NCBI RefSeq assembly: GCF_022763345.1
Contig: NZ_JALEGS010000015.1
Coordinates: forward strand, 1-43,781
Length of the DNA stretch: 43,781 bases
Source of the DNA: Phaeodactylibacter sp.
GTDB taxonomy: Bacteria; Bacteroidota; Bacteroidia; Chitinophagales; Saprospiraceae
Direction: 5' to 3'
Position 1 is the first letter of the stretch. The number at the start of each line of letters is the position of its first letter. Of this stretch, positions 25,116 to 33,700 are shown piece by piece. The translations under genes and the position numbers were made by a program. The notes below the pieces were generated by a model, which did not search any database, was not told the DNA's origin, and saw nothing but the letters and a program-made list of their open reading frames with translations.

Positions 25116-26195
25116 TTACTCCACCACCAGATGGCGCTGAACCCGCTCGTAGAATTTGGGCGCATCGTCACCGTACAGCCAGCGCACCACATTGTGCGAC
25201 CAAATATCATTTTTCTGCTTTAGCGTGATGATCTCCTCTTCCACCGCCAGATCCAGCAGCTTTCCGGGATAGGAAGACTGATGCTCGTTTTTCATTTCTC
25301 CCAGCGGGTAGGGGTCATCAAGGCCGAGGATAATCTGATCGGTCCCCCCCTGCCTTCTGACCATGAGTTCCAGGGAGTGGACATCGTGGACCAGCGTATC
25401 AAAATAGATATTAGGATGGCCCAAAGCCTTCCGCGGGCGTACTTTACCTTCAAACAAGTCCGGGCGCCCATCGAAGCCCTGTACCCGTCGGCCCAGGTTC
25501 ACATGGTTGAGCTGCCCGCCGTGGGCGAAGCATACCCGGATATTCGGATACTTATCGTACAACCCATTAAGGGTATAGAAATGGTAGGCATCTGCGCATT
25601 GAGCCAGCATCCAGATCAGGTGGAACCGCCAGGCGGTATTCTCCAGCAGGATGAACTTTTCGCCATCGTAGGGATGGATTTCCAGCGCCAGCTTGTAATG
25701 ATTGGCCAGTTCGAGAATGGGCTCTGTTTCTTCGTTGAAAATCACATTCCAGTGGCCAGTGGAGTCCATGTAGTGCGTGGGCAGGCATAAGACTTGCAGG
25801 CCCAACTCCTCCACACAGCGTTCAATCTCCCAAAGGGCACCCTGCGTAAACCCGGCATGTACCACGAAGCCGCAGGTAAATTTCTTGGGATAGTCTTGCT
25901 GAATGCGGGCATTGAAGTCGTTCTGAAAGCGCAGGGCCCGCTTCATATGTTCCCATTTCAGCCCGTTGCCATAGAGTTGAGAAAGGCTCAGGATAACCGC
26001 GTGGTCGATATGGCTTTGCTCCATCCATTCCAGCTTCTCATTCAGGAAAAAGCTGGGGTCAGTGACCGGGCGCTGCCAGTTTTTCTGGCGCATAAACTTG
26101 CGGTCTTCGTCAATCCAGAAGATTTCCTTTTCCCGCATAAAAGCTGGTATCTCATCAGGGTATGGCAAAAGGTGCCCGTGGCCATTTATCCGCAT
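25116..26195 (-). CDS. Amidohydrolase-family protein (ACMSD-like metal-dependent hydrolase)
   Basis: The 359-aa product belongs to the amidohydrolase superfamily (amidohydro_2), closest in layout to ACMSD, the zinc-dependent decarboxylase of the kynurenine route. Visible metal ligands are HxH at 6-8 (NGHGHLLP), a histidine in LEIHPYDGE, a conserved histidine in FAHGGQLNH and the C-terminal Asp in ILGLDDPYPLG. The substrate is unknown and no kynurenine-pathway neighbours are present; OH-DDVA meta-cleavage hydrolases and gamma-resorcylate decarboxylases share this fold. It lies 71 bases downstream of the cytochrome gene on the same strand. Confidence 0.82.
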   Translation of the reverse strand: MRINGHGHLLPYPDEIPAFMREKEIFWIDEDRKFMRQKNWQRPVTDPSFFLNEKLEWMEQSHIDHAVILSLSQLYGNGLKWEHMKRALRFQNDFNARIQQDYPKKFTCGFVVHAGFTQGALWEIERCVEELGLQVLCLPTHYMDSTGHWNVIFNEETEPILELANHYKLALEIHPYDGEKFILLENTAWRFHLIWMLAQCADAYHFYTLNGLYDKYPNIRVCFAHGGQLNHVNLGRRVQGFDGRPDLFEGKVRPRKALGHPNIYFDTLVHDVHSLELMVRRQGGTDQIILGLDDPYPLGEMKNEHQSSYPGKLLDLAVEEEIITLKQKNDIWSHNVVRWLYGDDAPKFYERVQRHLVVE

Positions 26196-26266
26196 ATCAT
26201 TCGTCCTTTGGTGCGCTGTCTAAAGGTACGAATTTTGTCCGTTTTCCCGCATTCCGTTTCCAACAG

Positions 26267-27292
26267 TTACCGCTCATACCCGGCACGGTGCTCAATATAA
26301 GCCCGCAGGTCCTCCATTTGCTGATGGGAGAGCTTTTCCAAAGTGTAATTGGGCATATAGGGTTTACTGCCGGGGACCGGAGAAGTCCCGTAGCGCCCTA
26401 CCTGATACACGGAGTATTCGGTATACCGGGGAAAATGCTTCGCCAGGTGCTGAAAGGTCAGCTTGGAGTCGTCCAGCCGAAAGAAGGAGTAACGCTCATT
26501 CTCATGACAGTGCAAACAGCTCAGCTCGTAGACCAAGCGGCCATTTTCCACATCGGCCGTATCCACATCGTACCCGGCTTTGCGGTCTTCCGGAGGGGCG
26601 GCAAAGGTGGCCGGCGAACCAGACAGGTACCGGGACTTGATCAGCTGAATAGCCGCAGCCGCATCGCCTTTGCCTTTCAGCGCCTGATTGATTTGAGTTT
26701 TTTCCTCATCAGAAAGGATCAAGTCGTCCATTTTCAGTCCTATCGTCCACAAATAGGCAAGGACGGATTCCATCTCCCAGGGTTCCAGGGCCCGCCCCTG
26801 AGAGCATTCGGTAGCGCAGAGCTGAATCGCCTCCCGAAGGTCATCACGGGCAGGCTCTACCAGGCTTCCGTACTTTTGCTCGTAGTCGCCGTTATAAAAG
26901 CTCGTCCGGTTGACTGCACCGTAAAGGGCAGTGCCCTGCAAAAAAGGCAAGCCGTTCTCCCGGGCATACTCCAGGCGCGCCTGCGGATCGGATACGCTTA
27001 GGTCCGGGTCCTCCTTTTCAATATTGTGACAGGCCGTGCATACGTAATGCTTGCTTTGTTTGCCGTTTTTGCTTCCACCCGGGCCGGTTGCAAAGCCCGT
27101 CAACATAATACCCCGCCCGGCTTCAACCGATACGCCCTCAATCGTAGTATCCGGATAATGAGCGGCCGGATCATCGCCAAGGCGCAGGAGTACATCCGCT
27201 ACCGCATCCCCGGGGGCCAAAGGTTCGGGCGCATGCCGGACGGACCAGAAAAAAGCAGTAGCAATCAGCGTGGAGAATAACAGTTTATACAT
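26267..27292 (-). CDS. Di-haem cytochrome c-type protein
   Basis: The 341-aa exported protein has a hydrophobic N-terminus (about 1-16) and two CxxCH haem-binding motifs: CTACH (85-89) and CLHCH (259-263). A Met-rich end (YMPNYTLEKLSHQQMEDL) may supply an axial ligand. A Cys pair between the domains (QLCATECSQG, about 159-163) could form a disulfide. It should transfer electrons in the periplasm or at the membrane. It follows the barrel gene by 14 bases and forms an operon with it and the CX4CH lipoprotein. Possible partners are the barrel and an unknown terminal acceptor. Confidence 0.85.
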   Translation of the reverse strand: MYKLLFSTLIATAFFWSVRHAPEPLAPGDAVADVLLRLGDDPAAHYPDTTIEGVSVEAGRGIMLTGFATGPGGSKNGKQSKHYVCTACHNIEKEDPDLSVSDPQARLEYARENGLPFLQGTALYGAVNRTSFYNGDYEQKYGSLVEPARDDLREAIQLCATECSQGRALEPWEMESVLAYLWTIGLKMDDLILSDEEKTQINQALKGKGDAAAAIQLIKSRYLSGSPATFAAPPEDRKAGYDVDTADVENGRLVYELSCLHCHENERYSFFRLDDSKLTFQHLAKHFPRYTEYSVYQVGRYGTSPVPGSKPYMPNYTLEKLSHQQMEDLRAYIEHRAGYER

Positions 27293-27306
27293 GCGGCTTT
27301 GGCGCT

Positions 27307-28191
27307 TTAAAGGTTAAACAAACGAGAGATGGTGAAACCGAAGCGGAACTCCCCATCCAGCCAGTTGGAAGTGGTGTAAGGTATGAAATCTGTTTCCATT
27401 ATACCCGTAGCGTTCGTAAAGTTCAGCTGGAACAAGTGGCCGCCGGAGTCAATCTCCAGCCCGAGCCCCAGTGCCGGGTAGAAACCGTTTTCCGTTGTCC
27501 GGTAGTCCGAAAACGGCAGGGTCACATCTGCAATCAGCCCAAAGACCCGGCTTATCTGCAGGCGCGTGCCTACGCCCAATGAGAACAATCCATTCTCATC
27601 CTCAAAAGGGACGACATTCCGGTGGGTATAGCCCGGCGTAAGCTGCAGGGCGATCCGGTCAGACAACCGGGAGGCAATCATCAGCTGCCCGTGGTAGGCC
27701 ATGCGGTGGGCGAAGGTGGAAAAGTTCCGGATAATGTCAGGATTGTCAGGAATGCGCTCCGCCGTAGACAAAGCCGTCACGCCCCAAAAAGTGAGGCTCA
27801 CGGGAGAACCCCCATCTGCTCCCTGCCGCAGCAGGGCATACTTGACCGTACCATTGAGCACCTGCCGAAGCCCCGCCTGACCATTGGGCAGCGATCCCGC
27901 CCCTTTGGTCCGGAAGAAGCCCACGGTGAGCTTATCCGTTGCACCATACTCGGCACCAATCATGACATCAGAAGCCTGCTCCAAACCATAAAAGGTAGAC
28001 CAGCCTCCATTATCGCCCAGCAAATCGCCGAATCGGTGCCCGATGCGCACATCAAGCCGCCGTTTGCCGAGGGTCTCCACAGATTGTATGTTCACCAGGC
28101 GGCTATCCTTGAAGGTTTGGGTAACCACCTCCTGCGCAGCGGCAGGTGCCATCCCAACCAGCAGCATGATCAAAATTGAAAGATTCTTCAT
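27307..28191 (-). CDS. DUF5777-type outer-membrane beta-barrel protein
   Basis: The 294-aa exported protein has a signal peptide (about 1-19, ending AAAQ) and an alternating aromatic/hydrophobic pattern typical of outer-membrane strands (for example LGLGLEIDSGGHLFQLNF), ending in Leu-Phe-Asn-Leu. The conserved opening FKDSRLVNIQSVETLGKRRLD and the HRFGDL segment fit the DUF5777 family, common in Bacteroidota beside c-type cytochromes and YceI-like proteins; its function is unproven. It lies between a haem lipoprotein (30 bases upstream) and a di-haem cytochrome (14 bases downstream). Confidence 0.85.
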   Translation of the reverse strand: MKNLSILIMLLVGMAPAAAQEVVTQTFKDSRLVNIQSVETLGKRRLDVRIGHRFGDLLGDNGGWSTFYGLEQASDVMIGAEYGATDKLTVGFFRTKGAGSLPNGQAGLRQVLNGTVKYALLRQGADGGSPVSLTFWGVTALSTAERIPDNPDIIRNFSTFAHRMAYHGQLMIASRLSDRIALQLTPGYTHRNVVPFEDENGLFSLGVGTRLQISRVFGLIADVTLPFSDYRTTENGFYPALGLGLEIDSGGHLFQLNFTNATGIMETDFIPYTTSNWLDGEFRFGFTISRLFNL

Positions 28192-28221
28192 TGGGTATTC
28201 AGTTTGCAGTGTTTCTTAAAA

Positions 28222-28623
28222 TTATTCCGGATGGCCGCTGTCCAGCCAGCACTCCAGGAGGTCCAGCTGCTCCTGCGTCAGGTCTTTTGGCCGGCCTTCC
28301 GGTGCATAATCCGGTGGCATGCCCTGATTGGGGTCATCTTTGAGCTCCAGAACGCGGGTGCGGAAAGCCCCGCTCTCAATATTGGGCAGCACCCCCTGAT
28401 AAGAATCGTATATGCCCGGGGCGGTGCCATCAAGGTGGCAACCCGAATAGGCACAAGATTCCTCAATAATCTGCCGTACCTGTGGGTCATAGGCAGGGAT
28501 GGTATCCGTACAGGTCGCTGCCACCATTGGCTCCGGCAATTGATCGGATGTACAACCGCTATAGACCAGCAAGGCGCCGGCCATCCATAACAGGGAGCTG
28601 AAAAGGATAAGGATATCTTTCAT
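28222..28623 (-). CDS. Haem-binding lipoprotein with CX4CH motif
   Basis: The 133-aa lipoprotein has a signal peptide ending in lipobox Cys24 (VYSGC). The only haem-type motif is CAYSGCH (57-63), a CX4CH arrangement rather than CXXCH, followed by a likely axial Met in MPPD (102). The rest resembles a compact cytochrome c fold ending LLECWLDSGHPE. It is the first gene of the cytochrome operon. Similar proteins in Bacteroidota are annotated as cytochrome c domain proteins. Haem attachment by the usual Ccm machinery to CX4CH would be unusual but is known in some cytochromes c3. Confidence 0.8.
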   Translation of the reverse strand: MKDILILFSSLLWMAGALLVYSGCTSDQLPEPMVAATCTDTIPAYDPQVRQIIEESCAYSGCHLDGTAPGIYDSYQGVLPNIESGAFRTRVLELKDDPNQGMPPDYAPEGRPKDLTQEQLDLLECWLDSGHPE

Positions 28624-28822
28624 GTCATTCAGTGTAAGTTTTGCAATAGTCTAACATCAAATCCATCAAATTGATGCAGCTCAGGAGGCCTTCCGGTAAC
28701 GATCTACGTAGTTTTGACCAAAGCAGTTGCTTTTTCAGGAAATATTTTGACCTTTGAACCAACAAATGCCCTTAAGTGTATTAAGTCTAATTAACTCAAA
28801 TCAGAAAAATAAAAACAGCAAT

Positions 28823-29236
28823 ATGTATCCTGCAGAACTTACAGCGCCGATGGCCAAAGATCTGACCGAATATGGTTTTAATGGCTTGCAAACCGCAGAA
28901 GCCGTTAGTGAAGTGCTTGACCAGAAGGAAGGCACTACGCTCGTTGTGGTGAACTCTGTATGCGGTTGTGCAGCGGCCAATGCCCGCCCGGGCGCCAAGC
29001 TGGCGGCACAGCATGACAAAAAGCCAGACCACATGGTGACCGTTTTTGCCGGTGTCGACAAAGAAGCGACCGCCAAGGCCCGGGAGTATATGGCCCCTTA
29101 TCCGCCATCTTCGCCTTCTATTGCCTTGTTTAAGGATGGCAAACTGGTCCATTTCCTGGAGCGCCACCACATTGAAGGCCGTTCTGCGGAAATCATTGCG
29201 GAAAACCTGAAGCTGGCGTTTGACCGCTACTGCTAA
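28823..29236 (+). CDS. Bacilliredoxin (BrxA/BrxB family, YphP-like)
   Basis: The 137-aa cytoplasmic protein is of the bacilliredoxin family, which removes bacillithiol from mixed disulfides on oxidised proteins. The thioredoxin-like fold carries the CGC active site (VNSVCGCAAANARPG, about residues 50-54). The family C-terminus is present (ERHHIEGRSAEIIAENLKLAFD). The presence of a bacilliredoxin fits bacillithiol use in Bacteroidota. I chose the ATG at 28823 (MYPAELTAPMAKDL), which matches family starts. It is monocistronic with a strong terminator. Confidence 0.92.
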   Translation: MYPAELTAPMAKDLTEYGFNGLQTAEAVSEVLDQKEGTTLVVVNSVCGCAAANARPGAKLAAQHDKKPDHMVTVFAGVDKEATAKAREYMAPYPPSSPSIALFKDGKLVHFLERHHIEGRSAEIIAENLKLAFDRYC

Positions 29237-29264
29237 AAACACACATCGGAATTATTGATGCGAA

Positions 29265-29297
29265 AAAAGCCCTGAAGCGGAATGCTTCGGGGCTTTT
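29265..29297. terminator. Bidirectional terminator between bacilliredoxin and pdxH
   Basis: AAAAGCCCTGAAGC (29265-29278) and GCTTCGGGGCTTTT (29284-29297) form a 14-bp stem with one G-T pair, then CAATTTTT. It serves two convergent genes. Confidence 0.85.
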
Positions 29298-29311
29298 CAA
29301 TTTTTGAGGCG

Positions 29312-29965
29312 CTACGGTGCCAGACGGGCTAACGACCAGTTCCCATCCTCTGACAAAGTGTACTCAATGCGGTCGTGCAGGCGGCTGCTGCGGCCCTGCC
29401 AAAATTCGATCCGGTGCGGAATGACCCGGTAGCCGCCCCAGTGCTCCGGCCTGGGCAGGACATCTGCTGAGCGATAGTCTTCTTCCAATTGCTTCACTTT
29501 TTCTTCGAGGACTTCCCGTGATTCGATCTGCGTACTTTGAGGGGATGCCCAGGCGCCAATTTGGCTTCCTTTCGGCCGGGACTGAAAATAGCGGGTGGAT
29601 GCTTCTGCGGGCAGCACCTCTACCCTACCCTCTATGCGTACCTGACGCTGCAGCTCATGCCACAAAAAAGTGAGCGCAGCACGTGGATTGGCCAGCAGCT
29701 CCTGGCCTTTACGGCTATTGTAATTGGTATAAAACAGAAAGCTCCCATCTGTGACACCCTTTAGCAGGACGATACGGGCGGAAGGGACGCCATTGGTCGT
29801 TGCCGTGGAGAGTGTCATGGCATTCGGTTCCGGCACCTCCGCATTCAGCGCCTCCTCAAACCATACCTGAAATTGTTCCACCGGATTGGGGCTGACTTCC
29901 TCCATCTCCAGTGTATGCGCGGAATAATCCTTGCGGAGTTGTTCAATCTTACTGTTGGCTGGCAT
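29312..29965 (-). CDS. pdxH: Pyridoxamine 5'-phosphate oxidase PdxH
   Basis: The 217-aa FMN enzyme oxidises pyridoxine or pyridoxamine 5'-phosphate to pyridoxal 5'-phosphate, the last step of vitamin B6 synthesis and salvage. It shows the split-barrel with FMN-binding SARIVLLKGVTDGSFLFYTNY (about 59-79), the RVEVLPAEASTRYFQSRP segment, and the diagnostic C-terminus FWQGRSSRLHDRIEY...W...RLAP. The length equals the E. coli enzyme (218). A gap of about 750 bases without genes lies upstream. It ends at a bidirectional terminator. Confidence 0.96.
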   Translation of the reverse strand: MPANSKIEQLRKDYSAHTLEMEEVSPNPVEQFQVWFEEALNAEVPEPNAMTLSTATTNGVPSARIVLLKGVTDGSFLFYTNYNSRKGQELLANPRAALTFLWHELQRQVRIEGRVEVLPAEASTRYFQSRPKGSQIGAWASPQSTQIESREVLEEKVKQLEEDYRSADVLPRPEHWGGYRVIPHRIEFWQGRSSRLHDRIEYTLSEDGNWSLARLAP

Positions 29966-30030
29966 GAATTTTTAATAGGGAGAACAAAGGAAAAGGACAA
30001 GTGTTTTTGAGCGTATGGTACAGGCAGAAC

Positions 30031-30061
30031 AAAAAAAACCCTGTCACACGAGATGACAGGG
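30031..30061 (-). terminator. Minus-strand terminator-like hairpin
   Basis: CCCTGTCA (30039-30046) and TGACAGGG (30054-30061) form an 8-bp stem. On the minus strand the stem is followed by eight T (the A-run at 30031-30038). The plus strand has no T-run. Confidence 0.65.
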
Positions 30062-30104
30062 GTCTAACGATAAACAAACACTATGAACAACACTAAGTTC
30101 TTAA

Positions 30105-30187
30105 GAGTCAGGTGAGTGAGGTAAAAAAGCCCCCGAACACTCGGGGGATACGATTACAAAAACTATGAACAAACACTCACCCGACTC
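30105..30187. ncRNA. Candidate structured RNA region (nested hairpins)
   Basis: GAGTCAGGTGAGTG (30105-30118) and CACTCACCCGACTC (30174-30187) are 14-base inverted arms with one mismatch. Read as minus-strand RNA the mismatch becomes a G-U pair, so that strand folds better. Nested inside is CCCCCGA...TCGGGGG (30130-30147) with an A-run before it (30123-30128), terminator-like on the minus strand. A further perfect palindrome CGCAC-TT-GTGCG lies just right, near 30198-30210. No promoter was identified, so this is a structural call only. Confidence 0.35.
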
Positions 30188-30305
30188 AAATATCTTTAAC
30201 GCACTTGTGCGTAAATCTCTCTTTTCAAGTTTGTCAGGTTCTTTCCCTAACGATTACAATACAAATATGAAAGTTTTCAAAGACCACCTGGAAACAATCG
30301 GTTAA
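30165..30305 (+). CDS. Doubtful 46-aa reading frame
   Basis: The frame starts MNKHSPDSNIF and ends HLETIG, with no recognised domain. Its ATG lies in the loop of the 30105-30187 inverted repeat, and an 11-codon frame (MNNTKFLRVR, 30083-30115) ends within the left arm. Both start codons sit in the same context (ACAAAnACTATGAACAA), which is why I mention it; coding is unproven. Confidence 0.15.
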   Translation: MNKHSPDSNIFNALVRKSLFSSLSGSFPNDYNTNMKVFKDHLETIG

Positions 30306-30644
30306 AAACTGTGACATGGAAAAAACAAAAATCCTTGGTCTGACTGGAATAATTAGCGCCTGTTTGTCGCCGGATTTCTGAATTTACAAGGGTTACAACT
30401 GTAGCAGACTCTGTACTCAATCAACATTCGGTAACAAAACCCCAAGCCTTTAACAACAGTTTTAAAGCCCGTTTTCACGGAAAAAGTACCCGTTTTTTCT
30501 TCTTTCTGATTCGTATGGATTGATAGGTTTATTTTTTGTCCGGTCTGAAAAGAAGTTCGCCCTCCCATTGCAGATGACCGACCTAAAAACGTACCTCAGG
30601 CCCCAAAAGTATACGCCCGAAGCAAAAAATGCCGGCAACCAGAA

Positions 30645-30686
30645 AAAACAAGCCCGCTGCAACACCATAAAGTGCGGTAGCGGGCT
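30645..30686 (-). terminator. Terminator of the pump 2 operon
   Basis: AGCCCGCT (30651-30658) and AGCGGGCT (30679-30686) form an 8-bp stem; the minus strand continues TGTTTTTTC. It lies 28 bases beyond the permease stop codon. Confidence 0.75.
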
Positions 30687-30713
30687 CATATCTGCTTCGA
30701 GTCTGCTTACAAT

Positions 30714-33700
30714 TTAGACTGCCGAGGGCGCAGGCTCTTTACCGAAGACTTTCAACACCCCCACTTTCAGGCGGTAGGCCAGATAGTACATCACCGGCAC
30801 CACAATCAAAGTCAGGAAGGTAGCGAATACCAAACCATAGATCACAGTCCAGGCCATAGGCCCCCAAATAGCCGTATTGTCTCCACCGATAAAGATCTGA
30901 GGGTCCAGGTCAGTGATCAGGGTGAAGAAGTTGAAGTTAAACCCAACAGCCAGAGGCACAAGGCCAAGAACGGTGGTGATGGCCGTCAGCAATACTGGCC
31001 GCAGACGGGTCGCACCGCCCTGAATAATCGCCTCTTTCATATCCTCAGATTCCAGAAACTGATTTTTCGAATACCCCAGCTCTTTCTGCTTACGGTCTAC
31101 CAGGATATTGATAAAGTCGATCAGTACGATGGCATTATTCACCACCACTCCTGCAAGCGAAATAATCCCCACACCGGTCAAAATCACGGAGATGTCGCGC
31201 CCGCCAAAAGCGTAGCCCAGGAATACCCCAATCGTACTGAAAAGCACCGACAGGATAATGATGAAGGGCGAAGCAACAGAATTAAACTGCGCTACAATGA
31301 TCAGGAATATGGAGAATAGCGCAATCCCAAAGGCCGTGTACAGGAAGTCCATATCTTCCGCTTGCTGCTGCTGTTCTCCCGTGAATTCGTAGGTAAATCC
31401 GTCAGGAAGATCGTAGGCAGCCATCCACCGGTCTATCTCAGGAATGATCTCGTTGGGATAATATCCCTCCAGCACATTCGAGTAAATGGTAATCACCCGG
31501 TCCAGGTTTTTCCGCTTAATCGAGCTGTAGGTGGACGTGAACTTGATGTCCGCAACTGCAGAAATCGGCACCTGAGAAATCTGCCCCGTGGCCGGGCTCC
31601 GGAAGGTAATCCGCTGATTGAGCAGGTCATCGATGTCGTAGCGGTACTTTTCATCCAAACGGATAAAGATGGGGTACTCGTCCTCTCCTTCCTTAAATTT
31701 GGAGACTTCTTTACCAAAAACAGCCGTCCGCACGGCATTCGCGATATCAAAAGTAGATACCTCATACCGGCGTGCCGCTTCCCGGTCCACATTAATGATC
31801 AATTCTGGCTTGCCAATCTTGATATCAGCCTGCAGTTCTTCGATGCCCGGGATATTCTTGGAGTTGATATAGTTGATAACATCCTCTGACAGAATCGCCA
31901 GCTTATCGATATCCTCTCCCTGTATTTCCAGGTTGATCGGCTTACCGGCGTTGGGGCCATCCGCGTTTTTGTCAACGGTGATTTTCACACCCGGTATACC
32001 ACGTACAGCCTCCCGGATATCCTCCATGGCATCAAAGGTAGACAGTTCTCCCCGGTCTTTGGAAGGCACGAAAGAGACAGTCAGGCGAGCCTTCTGAGGG
32101 GAAGCCCCCGGCTCCGGCGGGCCATTCGGGTCAGCTGTGTTTTCACCAATCTGCGTCAGCACAGCCTCCACGATGCCCTGATAGGGCTCAATGGCTTCAC
32201 TAACCCGGGCCTCAACCTCCTGTACCGCTTCGTAGGTCGCATTGATATCGGTACCCAGTGGCATATCGACAAAGACATTCACATACAATGGGTCCGCTGA
32301 AGGGAAGAATTCCACTTTTGGCATATTCACAGCCAAAAGGGCAAGGGCTGCAAACAACAGCACAAAGGTGCCTCCAAAGATCACCCCCGGCACACGCAGG
32401 GCACCGCGGATGAACTTGTCGTAGCCATTCTCCAATACCGGAAGGAAGTTGTTTTGAAACTTAAATGCTGCCGGGCGTAGCAGGAACCAGTTGATCAGGG
32501 TCACAATGAGGGAAATACCCAACAGGTTACGCCCCGCCGCAAAGCCCGTGAAATGGAAGATCACCGCCAGCACAATCATGGCCGCCGCGCCAATAAGGAC
32601 GTTGGTTTGCCGCCGTTTGCGTACGGCAGGGTCCTCCGCCCGCTCATCTACCTTCATAAAACGGCTGGTGAATACGGTATTGATCACCAATGCCACAATG
32701 AGGGAGGAAGTCAGTACAATAATCAGGGTAATAGGCAGGTACTTCAGGAATTCGCCCATAATGCCGGGCCAAAACGCCAGCGGCAGAAAGGCAGCCAGGG
32801 TAGTCGCCGTAGAAGCGATGATCGGAAGGGCCACCTCGCCGGCGCCGTACTTCGCAGCGTCCCAGCCGTTGTACCCATCCTGCATGTACCGGTAAATGTT
32901 TTCCACCACCACGATGGCATTGTCCACCAAGAGCCCCAGCGCCAGTATGAGGGCAAACAGTACGACAATATTCATCGTAACCCCGGTCAGTGACAGGAAG
33001 AGTATCCCCATGAGCATAGACAATGGAATAGCAAGCCCCACAAACAAGGCATTTCGCAACCCTAAAAAGAACAGCAATACCACCACTACCAGGATCACAC
33101 CAGATATAATGCTGTTTTCCAGGTTGCTCACCTGATCCCGTGTGTTGACAGACTGATCGTTGAACAAGCTGATTTTCAGGTCTTCCGGCAACTCTGCACG
33201 TGCATCATCCACAATGACCTTAATCTTATCAGAAGCATCGAGAAGGTTTTCGCCCTGCCGCTTGATGACATCCAGAGAAATGACCGGAAAGCCATCTGCC
33301 CGCGCAATACTGGTAGGGTCCTTGTAGCCAAAGGTCACCTCTGCTATTTCCCGCAGGTAGATAGGGCGCTGATTCTCACTCTTAACGATCATTTCCTCCA
33401 GCTCAGAAACGTTCTCGAATTCTCCCTTTATCCGGATCGCCCGGCGGAAGTCATCGTTGAGCAGTTCCCCTCCGGACATAGTGATGTTCTCAGAAGAAAT
33501 CGCATTCTCAATATCCCGGAAGGTGACTTGCATAGACTCCATCTTAGGCAGGTCGATGTCCACCTTAACCTCCCGTTCCCGGGCACCTTTCAGCTCCACT
33601 TCGGAGATTTCATCCAGGGTTTCGATCTCATCCTGCAGGTATTCAGCGTAACTGCGGAGTTCATCATTGGTATAGTCACCTGAGATATTGACCGTGACGA

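Larger units (their letters stand above)
29966..30713. other. 748-base gene-free gap with hairpin modules
   Basis: The gap separates pdxH from the pump 2 permease. The left half holds the hairpin modules at 30031-30305 (listed separately). The right half (30306-30713) holds the pump 2 terminator; minus-strand open frames there (30353-30689) read through that terminator and look like chance. A -7-like TACTTTTG exists on the minus strand near 30607-30614, but with no -33 partner. Confidence 0.5.

Noticed and set aside
28645..28660. ATAGTCTAAC as an end of a third foldback element
   Set aside because: Only about 10 bases match the end at 20881-20891 and no partner arm lies within 200 bases.
30353..30689. 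Two minus-strand frames (71 and 75 codons) downstream of pump 2
   Set aside because: They overlap the pump 2 terminator and have unusual composition without any domain.
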